The notes: generated by a model not told the origin, from the sequence alone. A stretch of DNA of 64,000 nt from Pseudomonas sp. URIL14HWK12:I12 (GCF_003097135.1 NZ_QEQL01000001.1:992001-1056000); one strand, 5' to 3'; positions 27,796-37,474 are shown, counted from the first letter of the stretch. Numbers and translations are program-made.

Positions 27796-29633
27796 TTCCA
27801 GCGCGTGCCACGCTCCTGCGCGGCTGCATTTTCTGGCTGGCGGCCTGCGCCGGCACCGCTCAAGCTGCCGGGCAGTACGCTATGACGCTGTACGACGAGC
27901 CGGCGAAGTACCCGGCCGATTTTCAACACTTCGACTACGTAAACCCGGACGCGCCCAAGGGTGGCACGCTGCACTTGGCCGACGTAGGCGGTTTCGACAG
28001 CCTCAACCCCTGGCTTGATAAAGGGGTGCCAGCGGCCGAGGTGATGTACGTCTACGACACCCTGATGTACTCCAGCCTCGACGAACCGCTGACCGAATAC
28101 GGCCTGGTGGCCGAGCGGGCCGAAAAGGCCCCTGACAACACCTGGGTCCGCTTTTATCTCCGGCCGCAGGCGCGATTCCATGACGGCCACCCCCTGCGGG
28201 CCGAAGACGTTGCCTTCACCTTTGAAACCCTGATGCAGAAGGGCTCGCCGTTCTGGCGCAACTACTGGGCAGACGTCAAAGACGTGCAGGTAGAAAACCC
28301 GCTCCAGGTGATTTTCCACTTCAAGACCGGAAGCAACCGCGAGTTGCCGCTGATCGTCGGGCAGCTGCCGGTGCTGCCCAAGCACTTCTGGGCCAGCCGT
28401 GATTTTGCCAAGGGGGGGCTTGAGATCCCCCTCGGCAGCGGGCCGTACAAAATCGCCAGTGTGCAGCCCGGCCGCTCGTTGCGCCTGGAGCGGGTGAAGG
28501 ACTACTGGGCCAAGGACCTGCCCGTGACCCGCGGCATGTACAACTTTGATGCCATCACTGCGGATGTCTACCGCGACAGTGGCGTGGAGCTTGAAGCGCT
28601 CAAGGCCGGCGCCATCGATTGGCGACAGGAGATCAGCGCCAAGAACTGGGCCACGGCCTACGATGTGCCAGCCGTGCAACAGGGCAAGCTGATCAAAGAC
28701 AACATCCCCAACGGCTCCCCCGGTGGCATGCAGGGCTTCGCCTTCAATTTGCGCCGGCCATTGTTCCAGGACGTGCGGGTGCGCCAGGCATTGAACCTGA
28801 TGTTCGACTTCGAATGGACCAATCGCCAGTTGTTCAACGGTGCCTACCGCCGCACGGGCAGCTTCTTCAGCAACTCGGAGCTGGCGGCCAGCGGCCTGCC
28901 CTCTGCCGATGAGCTCAAATTGCTGGAGCCGCTGCGCGGGAAGATTCCCGACCAGGTGTTCACGACGCCCTACAAAAACCCGGTGAGCGATGGCAGCGGG
29001 ATTATCCGAGACCAGCAACGCCAGGCGTACCAGCTACTGCAGAGTGCAGGCTGGAAGGTGGTCGACGACCGCATGACCGACGCCAGCGGCCAACCGGTAA
29101 CCATCGAGTTTCTACTCGCCCAGCCTGAGTTCGAGCGTATCCTGCTGCCGTACAAGCGAAACCTCAAAGACCTGGGCATCGACCTGGTGATCCGCCGGGT
29201 AGACCCTGCGCAATACGTCAACCGCCGCCGTTCGCGCGATTTCGACATGACCGTGGTATCGCTGCCTCAGTCTTCGTCCCCCGGCAACGAGCAGCGCGGC
29301 TTCTGGACCAGCGAGGCGGCCGACCGCCCTGGTACCTTCAACATCATGGGCCTGAAAGACCCTGCCGTGGACACGCTGGTCGACGGCTTGATCAACGCAA
29401 GCTCGCGACAAAACCTGGTGACCTACGCCCACGCCCTGGACAGGGTACTGCTGTGGAACTACATCGTGGTGCCCAACTGGACCGTGACCGATTGGCGCGT
29501 GGCCTACTGGAACAAGTTGCAGCACCCCAAGGTAATGCCCAGCAACGATATCGGCCTGATGACCTGGTGGATCCGCCCGGGCGCGGCCGAGCCAGAACAC
29601 CAGCCGCTGCCGGCAGAGAAGGAGGCCCCCTAG
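27792..29633 (+). CDS. Peptide ABC transporter substrate-binding protein, YejA-like (second copy)
   Basis: A 613-residue periplasmic binding protein with a signal peptide (about 1-25, GTAQAAG). It is a clear paralogue of the upstream protein: PDAPKGGTLHLADVGGFDSLNPW, ARFHDGHPLRAEDVAFTFETL, and a shared C-terminal WWLR/WWIRP ending. The start at 27792 overlaps the previous stop (ATGA). Two binding proteins feeding one set of permeases suggests different peptide specificities. Confidence 0.92.
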   Translation: MIPARATLLRGCIFWLAACAGTAQAAGQYAMTLYDEPAKYPADFQHFDYVNPDAPKGGTLHLADVGGFDSLNPWLDKGVPAAEVMYVYDTLMYSSLDEPLTEYGLVAERAEKAPDNTWVRFYLRPQARFHDGHPLRAEDVAFTFETLMQKGSPFWRNYWADVKDVQVENPLQVIFHFKTGSNRELPLIVGQLPVLPKHFWASRDFAKGGLEIPLGSGPYKIASVQPGRSLRLERVKDYWAKDLPVTRGMYNFDAITADVYRDSGVELEALKAGAIDWRQEISAKNWATAYDVPAVQQGKLIKDNIPNGSPGGMQGFAFNLRRPLFQDVRVRQALNLMFDFEWTNRQLFNGAYRRTGSFFSNSELAASGLPSADELKLLEPLRGKIPDQVFTTPYKNPVSDGSGIIRDQQRQAYQLLQSAGWKVVDDRMTDASGQPVTIEFLLAQPEFERILLPYKRNLKDLGIDLVIRRVDPAQYVNRRRSRDFDMTVVSLPQSSSPGNEQRGFWTSEAADRPGTFNIMGLKDPAVDTLVDGLINASSRQNLVTYAHALDRVLLWNYIVVPNWTVTDWRVAYWNKLQHPKVMPSNDIGLMTWWIRPGAAEPEHQPLPAEKEAP

Positions 29634-30707
29634 ATGCTTGCCTATATCCTGCGCCGGCTGCTGTTGATCATCCCTACCTTGTTCGGCATCCTGATCATCA
29701 ACTTCATCATCGTGCAGGCTGCCCCGGGCGGGCCGGTCGAACAGATGATCGCCAAGCTAGAAGGCTTCGAAGGCGCTACCGCCCGCATCGGCGGCGGCGG
29801 CTCGGAGGTGTCGGTAGCCGGCTCCAGCTATCGGGGTGCCCAGGGCCTGGACCCAGCCCTGATCAAGGAGATCGAACGCCAGTACGGTTTCGACAAATCC
29901 GCACCTGAACGGCTGTGGATCATGATCAAGAACTACGCTCGCTTCGATTTCGGCGAGAGCTTCTTCCGCAATGCCAGCGTCACCGGGTTGATCCTTGAAA
30001 AGATGCCGGTCTCGATCAGCCTCGGGCTGTGGAGCACATTGATCATGTATCTGGTGTCCATTCCGCTGGGTATCGCCAAGGCCATGCGCCACGGCAGCGC
30101 TTTCGACGTGTGGACCAGTTCGGCTATCGTCGTCGGCTATGCCGTGCCAGCGTTTCTGTTCGCCATTTTACTGATCGTGCTATTCGCCGGCGGCAGCTAT
30201 CTCGACTGGTTCCCGCTACGCGGGCTCACCTCCAACAATTTTGCCGAGCTGAGCCTGGCCGGCAAGGTGGCCGACTACTTCTGGCACCTTGCGTTGCCGG
30301 TCACGGCGCTGGTGATCGGTAACTTCGCAACCCTCACCCTGCTGACCAAGAACAGCTTTCTCGACGAGATCGGCAAGCAATACGTGATTACCGCCAAGGC
30401 CAAGGGGCTCAGCCCGAGGCGGGTGCTCTACGGGCATGTGTTTCGCAATGCGATGCTGCTGGTAGTGGCCGGTTTTCCGGCTGCGTTCATCGGCATCTTC
30501 TTCACAGGGTCTTTGCTGGTGGAGGTGATCTTCTCCCTTGATGGCCTGGGCCTGATGAGCTTCGAGGCCGCCATCAACCGCGACTACCCAGTGGTCTTCG
30601 GCACCTTGTTCATCTTCACCCTGGTGGGCCTGGTGGTGAAACTGATCGGCGACCTGACCTACACCCTGGTCGACCCGCGCATCGATTTCGAGAGCAGGAA
30701 ACACTGA
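29634..30707 (+). CDS. yejB: Peptide ABC transporter permease YejB
   Basis: A 357-residue inner-membrane permease with about six helices; [24 protein letters not shown] begins the protein. The long insert between helix 1 and the core ([16 protein letters not shown]-like region) is specific to YejB. The coupling motif region reads [16 protein letters not shown]. The ATG follows the previous stop with no gap. It pairs with YejE and the fused ATPase YejF. Confidence 0.93.
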   Translation: MLAYILRRLLLIIPTLFGILIINFIIVQAAPGGPVEQMIAKLEGFEGATARIGGGGSEVSVAGSSYRGAQGLDPALIKEIERQYGFDKSAPERLWIMIKNYARFDFGESFFRNASVTGLILEKMPVSISLGLWSTLIMYLVSIPLGIAKAMRHGSAFDVWTSSAIVVGYAVPAFLFAILLIVLFAGGSYLDWFPLRGLTSNNFAELSLAGKVADYFWHLALPVTALVIGNFATLTLLTKNSFLDEIGKQYVITAKAKGLSPRRVLYGHVFRNAMLLVVAGFPAAFIGIFFTGSLLVEVIFSLDGLGLMSFEAAINRDYPVVFGTLFIFTLVGLVVKLIGDLTYTLVDPRIDFESRKH

Positions 30708-31726
30708 TGACGCTATCCCCTCTCAACCGCCGGCGCCTGGAGCGCTTCAAGGCCAACAAACGCGGCTGGTGGTCGCTGTGGCTGTTCAGCGTGCTGTTCG
30801 TGATAAGCCTGGGCGCCGAGTTGCTGGCCAACGACAAACCCTTGTTGGTCCATTACGACAGCCACTGGTTCTTCCCCGCCTTCGAACGGTACCCCGAGAC
30901 CGACTTCGGCGGCGAGTTCCCCCTGGAGCCGAACTACAAAAGCCCGTACATGCGCGAGCTGCTGGCCAGCCATGGCGCCACGGTGATCTGGGCACCCATC
31001 CCGTTCAGCTACCAGAGCATCAACTACGACCTGAGCGTACCGGCCCCGGCACCGCCATCGGCGCAGAACTGGCTAGGTACCGACGACCAGGGCCGCGACG
31101 TGCTCGCCAGGGTCATCTACGGCTTTCGTATTTCGGTGCTGTTCGCCCTGGTGCTGACGATCGCCAGTTCTATCGTCGGGGTCATCGCCGGTGCCCTGCA
31201 GGGGTTCTATGGGGGTTGGGTCGACCTGGCCGGCCAGCGCTTTCTAGAAATCTGGTCAGGGCTGCCGGTGCTGTACCTGCTGATCATCCTGGCCAGCTTC
31301 GTGCAGCCCAACTTCTGGTGGCTGCTGGGGATCATGCTGCTGTTTTCCTGGATGAGCCTGGTCGATGTGGTGCGCGCCGAGTTCCTGCGCGGGCGCAACC
31401 TGGAGTACGTGCGCGCTGCAAAGGCCCTGGGCATGCGTGACGGGCCCATCATGTTCCACCACATCCTGCCCAATGCCATGGTGTCGACCATGACGTTCAT
31501 GCCGTTCATTCTCACCGGTGCCATCGGCACCCTCACTGCGCTGGACTTTCTCGGCTTCGGCCTGCCGGCGGGCGCGCCGTCGCTCGGCGAACTGGTCGGC
31601 CAGGCCAAGTCGAACCTGCAGGCGCCCTGGCTGGGCATCAGCGCTTTCAGCGTGCTAGCCCTGATGCTAAGCCTGCTGGTGTTCATCGGCGAATCGGCGC
31701 GTGACGCCTTCGACCCAAGGAAATGA
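30707..31726 (+). CDS. yejE: Peptide ABC transporter permease YejE
   Basis: A 339-residue permease of the DppC/OppC type with an N-terminal cytosolic RRRLERFKANKRGWWSLW lead, one helix, a periplasmic loop, then the core GTDDQGRDVLARVIYGFRIS and the EAA-like coupling region RGRNLEYVRAAKALGM. It overlaps yejB by one base (TGATG). Length and order match YejE. Confidence 0.93.
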   Translation: MTLSPLNRRRLERFKANKRGWWSLWLFSVLFVISLGAELLANDKPLLVHYDSHWFFPAFERYPETDFGGEFPLEPNYKSPYMRELLASHGATVIWAPIPFSYQSINYDLSVPAPAPPSAQNWLGTDDQGRDVLARVIYGFRISVLFALVLTIASSIVGVIAGALQGFYGGWVDLAGQRFLEIWSGLPVLYLLIILASFVQPNFWWLLGIMLLFSWMSLVDVVRAEFLRGRNLEYVRAAKALGMRDGPIMFHHILPNAMVSTMTFMPFILTGAIGTLTALDFLGFGLPAGAPSLGELVGQAKSNLQAPWLGISAFSVLALMLSLLVFIGESARDAFDPRK

Positions 31727-31727
31727 C

Positions 31728-33323
31728 ATGAACGACACCCTGATCGACATTCGCGACCTGTCGGTGGCGTTCGACAACGGCCAACAGCGGACCTTGGCAG
31801 TTCAGGAAGTGAACCTGCAGATCGGCCGCGGGGAAACGCTGGCGCTGGTGGGTGAGAGCGGCTCGGGCAAGTCGGTCACGGCGCACTCGATCCTGCGCCT
31901 GCTCCCCTACCCTCAGGCCAGCCACCCCAGCGGCAGCATCACCTACGCTGGGCAAAACCTGCTCGCGTTGGGCGAACGGCCGCTACGCAAGATCCGCGGC
32001 AACCGCATCGCGATGATCTTCCAAGAGCCAATGACCTCACTCAACCCGCTGCACAACGTCGAAAAACAGATCGGCGAGGTGCTCGGCCTGCACAAAGGCC
32101 TGACAGGCAAGGCAGCACGGGCACGCACCCTTGAGCTGCTGGCGCTGGTGGGCATCCCGCAACCGGAAAAGCGCCTTCGTGCCCTGCCCCACGAGCTTTC
32201 CGGCGGCCAACGGCAGCGGGTGATGATCGCCATGGCGCTGGCGTGTGAACCGGAGCTACTGATCGCCGATGAGCCCACAACCGCGCTGGATGTGACAGTG
32301 CAGCTGAAGATCCTGGAGCTGCTCAAGTCATTGCAGGCCCGCCTTGGCATGGCGCTGCTGCTGATCACCCATGACCTCAACCTGGTACGCCGCGTCGCCC
32401 AGCGTGTGTGTGTGATGCAGCGCGGGCGCATCGTTGAGCAAGGCGACTGCCGATCGCTGTTCAGCAACCCACAGCACCCCTACACCCGCGAGCTGCTCGG
32501 CGCTGAACCCAGCGGGGCCCCGGCGGCGAACCCGCCCGGGCCAGTGCTGCTGGGGGTGCGCGACCTCAAGGTATGGTTCCCGATCCGCAAGGGCCTGCTG
32601 CGCCGCACCGTCGACCACGTCAAAGCGGTTGACGGCATCAGTTTCGAGTTGCCGCGCGGGCAAACGCTCGGCATCGTGGGCGAAAGCGGTTCAGGCAAAT
32701 CTACCCTGGGCCTGGCCCTGTTGCGGCTGCTGGCCAGCGAGGGCAGCATCGTGCTCGAGGGCAAGGCGCTGCAAGGCATGAGCCCTGCCCAGGTGCGGCC
32801 GTTGCGTCGGCAAATGCAGGTGGTATTCCAGGACCCATTCGGCAGCCTCAGCCCGCGCATGAGCGTGGGCCAGATCGTCGGCGAGGGTTTGCGCATCCAT
32901 GGAATTGGCAGCGCCGAAGAACAGGAGCAGGCGATCATCCAGGTACTGGAAGAAGTCGGCCTGGACCCAGCCACTCGACACCGCTACCCCCATGAGTTCT
33001 CTGGCGGCCAGCGCCAGCGCATCGCCATTGCGCGTGCGCTGGTGCTCAAGCCCGAATTGATCCTGCTCGACGAACCCACCTCGGCGCTGGACCGCACCGT
33101 TCAACGCCAGGTGGTGGAACTGCTGCGCAGCCTGCAGATCAAGCACAACCTGACCTACCTGTTCATCAGCCACGACCTGGCGGTGGTCAAGGCGCTTAGC
33201 CACCAGCTGATGGTGGTGCACCATGGCAAGGTTGTGGAGCAAGGGCCGGCCCGGCAGATCTTCGAGGCACCCCAGGCTGCCTATACCAAGCAACTGTTGG
33301 AAGCTGCGTTCATTCAGCCCTGA
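31728..33323 (+). CDS. yejF: Peptide ABC transporter ATPase YejF (two fused ABC domains)
   Basis: A 531-residue protein with two complete ABC ATPase domains in one chain, the YejF hallmark. Domain 1 has GESGSGKSVTA, LSGGQRQRVMIAMAL and LIADEPTTALD; domain 2 has GESGSGKSTLG, FSGGQRQRIAIARAL and ILLDEPTSALD. The oligopeptide-type C-terminal motif HPYTRELLGAEPSG lies between them. It starts 1 bp after yejE and ends the five-gene importer operon. Confidence 0.95.
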   Translation: MNDTLIDIRDLSVAFDNGQQRTLAVQEVNLQIGRGETLALVGESGSGKSVTAHSILRLLPYPQASHPSGSITYAGQNLLALGERPLRKIRGNRIAMIFQEPMTSLNPLHNVEKQIGEVLGLHKGLTGKAARARTLELLALVGIPQPEKRLRALPHELSGGQRQRVMIAMALACEPELLIADEPTTALDVTVQLKILELLKSLQARLGMALLLITHDLNLVRRVAQRVCVMQRGRIVEQGDCRSLFSNPQHPYTRELLGAEPSGAPAANPPGPVLLGVRDLKVWFPIRKGLLRRTVDHVKAVDGISFELPRGQTLGIVGESGSGKSTLGLALLRLLASEGSIVLEGKALQGMSPAQVRPLRRQMQVVFQDPFGSLSPRMSVGQIVGEGLRIHGIGSAEEQEQAIIQVLEEVGLDPATRHRYPHEFSGGQRQRIAIARALVLKPELILLDEPTSALDRTVQRQVVELLRSLQIKHNLTYLFISHDLAVVKALSHQLMVVHHGKVVEQGPARQIFEAPQAAYTKQLLEAAFIQP

Positions 33324-33338
33324 GAGGCCAGGCCCCGA

Positions 33339-33767
33339 TCAGCGACCTTCGCCAACCACCTGCCAGGCTCCGGGCTGGCCTTGCAGCGTGAACGAAGCAC
33401 TGAAGAAACGCCCGCTGCCGATACCGTTACCGGCCTGGGCATCGGGCACCGCGACCGTCACTGCGAGGTTGTAGCGGTGCCCCGCCTCGAAGCCGTAGCC
33501 CAGAAGTGGCAAACACTGCCCCGCCGCTGCCGGCTGATATTGACCGGGCTGCCAAGGATACCCGAGCACACGCCCCTGCCGCGGCGTGGTCGCGTCCTCG
33601 ATATTAAGCGAACGCAGGTACTCACCGGGTCGCGTATCGGGCAGGGTGACGCACAGCTGGCCGTTTTCGGCCGCTACCTGCGCCCGGTACGCCTGTGGCG
33701 CATGGGCGCCACCATGGCAGCCGCCAACGAGTATCACGGCTGCCAATACGAGGGGTTTGTTCATCAT
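33339..33767 (-). CDS. Lipoprotein, candidate immunity protein
   Basis: A 142-residue lipoprotein: signal peptide of about 16 residues with lipobox LVGGC (Cys17), then a predicted beta-rich domain with two further cysteines (GQLCVTL and GQCLPLL) that could form a disulphide. I do not recognise a named family. It starts inside the stop codon of the metallopeptidase gene (ATGA) and has a strong AGGAG site, so the two are made together. A periplasm-facing lipoprotein coupled to a VgrG2b-like metallopeptidase fits an immunity role; that is inference. Confidence 0.75.
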   Translation of the reverse strand: MMNKPLVLAAVILVGGCHGGAHAPQAYRAQVAAENGQLCVTLPDTRPGEYLRSLNIEDATTPRQGRVLGYPWQPGQYQPAAAGQCLPLLGYGFEAGHRYNLAVTVAVPDAQAGNGIGSGRFFSASFTLQGQPGAWQVVGEGR

Positions 33768-34309
33768 GCGGCACTCCTGGAGGCCATGAATTCCGACAGC
33801 ACCGAGGCAAATTCGCCTCGGATGAAGGCTTCGTCCGCTGCCCCTTGATAATTGACGACGTTACCCACCTCGCTGGCCCAGGTAGCGAAGCCGGCTTTCT
33901 CCAGCAGGAACCAGTCCGAGACGATCGATGCTTGCTGCTCCATGCTGTATTGGCGCAGCACTTTGCCTTGGCCGAAACTGTAGCGATAGTTGGCGGCCCA
34001 GCTGAACAACCCGCGGGTACGCACCCACATGCCTTGTTGATGCTGCCAGGCATGGGTCAGTTCGTGAATGAAAAAGTGCTGGTTGTAGACGTGAGAGGCG
34101 CTGAAGTCCGGCAAATAAGTTTCTTCGCGGAAATACAGCTCGCCGTTGGGCGTCATGCCCGTGTTTTTGTCTTGCAGGCCGAAGGGCAGGTAGCTGCCAC
34201 AGTGCACCCACACCTTGTTGTAATGCAGCGCCTGGCCGAACACGGTTCGTGCCATGGTGATTTCGCCCGGCGTCATCAATCGCTGTGTGCCTTCCTTGCT
34301 TGCCGACAT
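33764..34309 (-). CDS. Zinc metallopeptidase resembling the VgrG2b C-terminal toxin domain
   Basis: A 181-residue protein with no signal peptide or membrane helix. FIHELTHAWQHQ carries the HExxH zinc site (H82, E83, H86), and E124 in YSMEQQASIVSDW is the likely third ligand. The N-terminal half, with LMTPGEITMARTVFGQAL, VHCGSYLPFGLQ and MTPNGELYF, resembles the metallopeptidase region of the type VI spike VgrG2b and related stand-alone Rhs-labelled proteins, as I recall them. The start at 34309 is preceded by AAGGAG. No vgrG, paar or T6SS gene is in the window. It may be an orphan effector or a self-acting peptidase. Confidence 0.8.
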   Translation of the reverse strand: MSASKEGTQRLMTPGEITMARTVFGQALHYNKVWVHCGSYLPFGLQDKNTGMTPNGELYFREETYLPDFSASHVYNQHFFIHELTHAWQHQQGMWVRTRGLFSWAANYRYSFGQGKVLRQYSMEQQASIVSDWFLLEKAGFATWASEVGNVVNYQGAADEAFIRGEFASVLSEFMASRSAA

Positions 34310-34590
34310 GGCAATCTTCGCTCCTTTTCCTGTAACGGCCGCACCCTAGCAGGCCTGGGCCAGGCCTTCCAAGAGGGCAAAATAGTGGCACTGCCTCTGC
34401 GTACCACTTCTGGCCAACAGGCCCCAACCATCCAGGCAAGGACGGCGTTTACGGACACCGGTGCGTCGCGTGCAGGCCTAAGGCCCGGGCCAGAGCGGGG
34501 GATCATCCCCGCATACCCTTGGACGCCTTGTGGGCTCTACTCGTGCCGCCCACGCCTTGAGGCATAACAACAAGAAGACAGGAGACTCGC
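34310..34590. other. Intergenic region upstream of the MFS gene
   Basis: 281 bp without a credible gene. It contains a GC-rich hairpin, GCGGGG-gatcat-CCCCGC at about 34495-34512, with no T-run, and a ribosome site (AGGAGA) just before the MFS start. The hairpin could be an operator or an RNA structure in the leader; I see nothing else. Confidence 0.4.
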
Positions 34591-35976
34591 ATGGCGGGGC
34601 AAACCCTCAAGATCGATGACTTACCGGTGGGCCGGTTCCACATCAAAATCGCCGCGCTCACCTTCGGCGCTCACTTCACAGATGGCTACATCCTCGGCCT
34701 GGTCGGCATCGCACTGACCCTCATCACCCCGCAAATGGACCTCTCCCCAGCCTGGCAAGGCCTGGTGGCCGCCTCGGCCCTGTTCGGGCTGTTCGTCGGC
34801 AGCCTGTTTTTCGGTTGGCTCTCCGATCGCATGGGCCGGCAAAAGATTTTCCTGGTCAGCTTCGCGCTGATTACCCTGGCCTCGGCGCTTCAGTTTTTTG
34901 CCGATACCCCCATGCAGTTGTTTATTTGCAGGCTTTTATTGGGCATCGCTTTGGGGGGCGATTTCTGCGTAGGCCACGCGATGCTTGCCGAGTTCTCGCC
35001 CAAACGCCACCGTGGCACGTTGCTGGGCTCGTTCAGCGTGATCTGGACCTTCGGCTATGTTGCCGCTACCGTCGTGGGCACACTGATGCTCAGCTGGGGG
35101 CCAGATGCCTGGCGCTGGATGCTGGCCTCCTCTGCCGTGCCGGCATTCCTGGTGCTGGTGTTTCGCATCGGAACACCCGAATCGCCCCGGTGGCTGGTGC
35201 ACCAAGGCCGCATCGAGGAAGCGCGGGCCATCGTGCACAAACACCTGGGGCCGCACGTCGAGCTGGACGATGAGATCGGCGAGCCAGAGCATGCCGGTTT
35301 CGGCCAGTTGTTCAGCCGCCGGTACCTGACCCGCACCGTCTTCAACTGCCTCTTCTTCGTGTGCATCGTGATGCCGTATTTCGCGATCTACACCTTCCTG
35401 CCGGTCATTCTCAAGACCATGAACCTCTCAGAAGGCCTCGGCACCGAGATCCTGCTCAATGCGCTGCTGGTGGTCGGTGCACTGATCGGCATCGGCTGCA
35501 CGATCAAATTCAGCAGGCGGGGCTTCCTGATCAATTCGTTTCTAATCCTGGCCGCCTCCTTGTTTCTGCTGGCGATCATGCCAGGCAACCTGGCCTGGTT
35601 GATGGTGGGGCTGTTCGGGGTATTCACTCTGGTGTTGTCGGCGGTGAGCAACCTGGTGGGTGTGTACCCGGCCGAAAGTTTCCCCACCGAACTGCGGGCC
35701 AGCGGCATCGGCTTGGCCACGGCCTGCAGCCGTTTGAGCTCGGGGTTGAGCACGTTTTTGTTGCCGGTGAGCGTGGCCGGGCTTGGCCTGATGCCCACTA
35801 TGGGTATGCTGGCCGCCATCCTGCTGCTGGGCGCGATCATTTCGATCGCCTGGGCACCTGAAACAAAAGCCTTGTCGCTCACTGCCGCAGGCCGTGCGAT
35901 CATCCCCGACCCTGATCGCCGGAGAAAGCCACATGGCACTGACATGGACCTGCCTGCACCACAGCGCGCTCGATAA
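34591..35976 (+). CDS. MFS transporter, metabolite:H+ symporter type
   Basis: A 461-residue inner-membrane transporter with about 12 helices. The loop 2-3 motif GWLSDRMGRQKIF is the MFS signature, and FRIGTPESPRWLVHQGRIEEA after helix 6 plus YPAESFPTELRASGIG late in the chain put it in the sugar/aromatic-acid (SP/AAHS-like) group. The substrate cannot be assigned. The end overlaps the GNAT gene by 44 bp, so the two are probably co-transcribed. Confidence 0.9.
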   Translation: MAGQTLKIDDLPVGRFHIKIAALTFGAHFTDGYILGLVGIALTLITPQMDLSPAWQGLVAASALFGLFVGSLFFGWLSDRMGRQKIFLVSFALITLASALQFFADTPMQLFICRLLLGIALGGDFCVGHAMLAEFSPKRHRGTLLGSFSVIWTFGYVAATVVGTLMLSWGPDAWRWMLASSAVPAFLVLVFRIGTPESPRWLVHQGRIEEARAIVHKHLGPHVELDDEIGEPEHAGFGQLFSRRYLTRTVFNCLFFVCIVMPYFAIYTFLPVILKTMNLSEGLGTEILLNALLVVGALIGIGCTIKFSRRGFLINSFLILAASLFLLAIMPGNLAWLMVGLFGVFTLVLSAVSNLVGVYPAESFPTELRASGIGLATACSRLSSGLSTFLLPVSVAGLGLMPTMGMLAAILLLGAIISIAWAPETKALSLTAAGRAIIPDPDRRRKPHGTDMDLPAPQRAR

Positions 35977-36382
35977 GGCGCAACTGCATTGCCTGCTCAA
36001 GCTGCGCTGCGAAGTGTTCGTGGTCGAGCAGCAATGCGCTTACCCGGACATCGATGGCCTGGACCTGGCAGGTGATACCCACCACCTGCTGGGCGAACAA
36101 GGCGAGCAATTGCTCGCTTACCTGCGCCTGCTGCCCCGTGACACGGGCGAAGTCGCCATCGGCCGCGTCATCATTGCGCCGGCAGCGCGTGGCCAGGGCC
36201 TGGGGCACCAGTTGATGGCCCAGGCCCTGGAGCAGGCGGCGTTGCGCTGGCCCGGCCAAGGGCTCTACCTGTCGGCCCAGGCGCACCTGACCGACTACTA
36301 CAAAGGCTACGGTTTCAGCCCCGAAGGCGAGCCCTACCTTGAAGACGGCATCCCCCATATCGATATGCGCAAGCCGGCCTGA
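35933..36382 (+). CDS. elaA: ElaA-type GNAT acetyltransferase
   Basis: A 149-residue GNAT-fold protein of the ElaA group. LLKLRCEVFVVEQQCAYPDIDGLD is characteristic of this family, and RVIIAPAARGQGLGHQLM is the acetyl-CoA pyrophosphate loop. The start at 35933 (GGAGA 5' of it) lies inside the 3' end of the MFS gene in another frame. The acetyl acceptor is unknown. Confidence 0.9.
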   Translation: MALTWTCLHHSALDKAQLHCLLKLRCEVFVVEQQCAYPDIDGLDLAGDTHHLLGEQGEQLLAYLRLLPRDTGEVAIGRVIIAPAARGQGLGHQLMAQALEQAALRWPGQGLYLSAQAHLTDYYKGYGFSPEGEPYLEDGIPHIDMRKPA

Positions 36383-36494
36383 AGGCGCAAGCACTGGCTG
36401 CGCCGCTGCCGGGCATGCTCGGGTCGCCGCTGGACGCTTGCCTATGGCGGCAGCCCCCTAAGGTGCAAGGCTTTGGCCTACCCAAGGAGCGATC

Positions 36495-36839
36495 ATGTCC
36501 GATTTCATCACCGTACTGCGCAACACCTGCCCAACCCCTGTGGTTGATGCCACCAAATGGAAACGCATCGGCGGCGACCCTCATACGGTCAACCTCAATG
36601 CTTACCTGTCGAAGGACGGCAGCAAGATCATGGGGACCTGGATCTGCACACCAGGCAAGTTCGAGGTCAACTACGAAAAGTGGGAGTACTGCCACTTCCT
36701 GGATGGCTACTGCATCATCACCCCCGAGGGCGAGCAGCCCGTGCACCTGAAGGCCGGTGACGTGTTCGTCATCGAGCCAGGCATGAAAGGCACCTGGGAA
36801 GTGGTCGAGACCGTGCGCAAGTATTTCGTTTTCGCCTGA
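36495..36839 (+). CDS. Cupin-fold protein (DUF861)
   Basis: A 114-residue single-domain cupin; GTWICTPGKFEV, EYCHFLDGYCIITPEG, LKAGDVFVIEPGMKGTWEV and VRKYFVF are the DUF861 (ureidoglycine aminohydrolase-like) pattern. Such proteins are small metal-binding enzymes or sugar binders. AAGGAGCG precedes the ATG. It stands alone. Confidence 0.88.
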   Translation: MSDFITVLRNTCPTPVVDATKWKRIGGDPHTVNLNAYLSKDGSKIMGTWICTPGKFEVNYEKWEYCHFLDGYCIITPEGEQPVHLKAGDVFVIEPGMKGTWEVVETVRKYFVFA

Positions 36840-36886
36840 CTGCCCTGGCGCGCGCCCAATCGGGAACGTGCCAGTCAGCTACGGTG

Positions 36887-37474
36887 TCAGGGCTGTGCCA
36901 GGTAACCAGGCAACGCCTTGACCCGCTCAACCCAATCCCCTACGTGCCCGTAGCCCTCCAGTGCCACGCCACCTTCCGGCGCCAGCACCACATAAGGGTA
37001 TACCGCGCAGTCTGCGATGGTCGGCCGGCCCATGGCGAGCCAGGTATGCTCGGCCAAGTGCTGGTCCAGTACCTCGAGAGCTGAAGCCGCCTTGGCCAGC
37101 GCTCCGGGTTTGTCCAGGGCCATGCCGAACTTATCAACCAGGCGTGCTGCACATAACCCATGCTGCACTTCGTTGCTGGCAAACGACAGCCATTGCATTA
37201 TCTCGGCCTGCCCGTGCGGCTGGGCAGGCCACCATGCAAGCCCGCCCAGCCGGCCGGCCAGGTACACCAGAATAGCCTGGGCATCGCGCACAACGGTGTC
37301 ACCGTCCACCAGCACCGGTACCTGGCCCAGCGGGTTGAGCGCCAGGAACTCGGGCTGCTTGTGAGCCCCACCGGGCAGGTCGACCGGGATCAATTCCATA
37401 TCGATACCGGCAAGCGCGGCGAACAGGCGCACCTTGTAGCAATTACCCGAGAGCGGGGTTTCGTAGAGTTTCAT
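36887..37474 (-). CDS. Glutathione S-transferase family protein
   Basis: A 195-residue protein with an N-terminal thioredoxin-fold GST domain (KLYETPLSGNCYKVRLFAALAG, and LNPLGQVPVLVDGDTVVRDAQAILVYLA) and a helical C-terminal domain containing GRPTIADCAVYPYV. The S-G-N-C site near residue 10 suggests a Ser/Cys-type active site. It is translationally coupled (ATGA) to the upstream glyoxalase-fold gene. Confidence 0.9.
   Translation of the reverse strand: MKLYETPLSGNCYKVRLFAALAGIDMELIPVDLPGGAHKQPEFLALNPLGQVPVLVDGDTVVRDAQAILVYLAGRLGGLAWWPAQPHGQAEIMQWLSFASNEVQHGLCAARLVDKFGMALDKPGALAKAASALEVLDQHLAEHTWLAMGRPTIADCAVYPYVVLAPEGGVALEGYGHVGDWVERVKALPGYLAQP

Noticed and set aside
27741-29018. 425-residue frame on the minus strand
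   Set aside because: Antisense to the second peptide-binding protein; no recognisable features.
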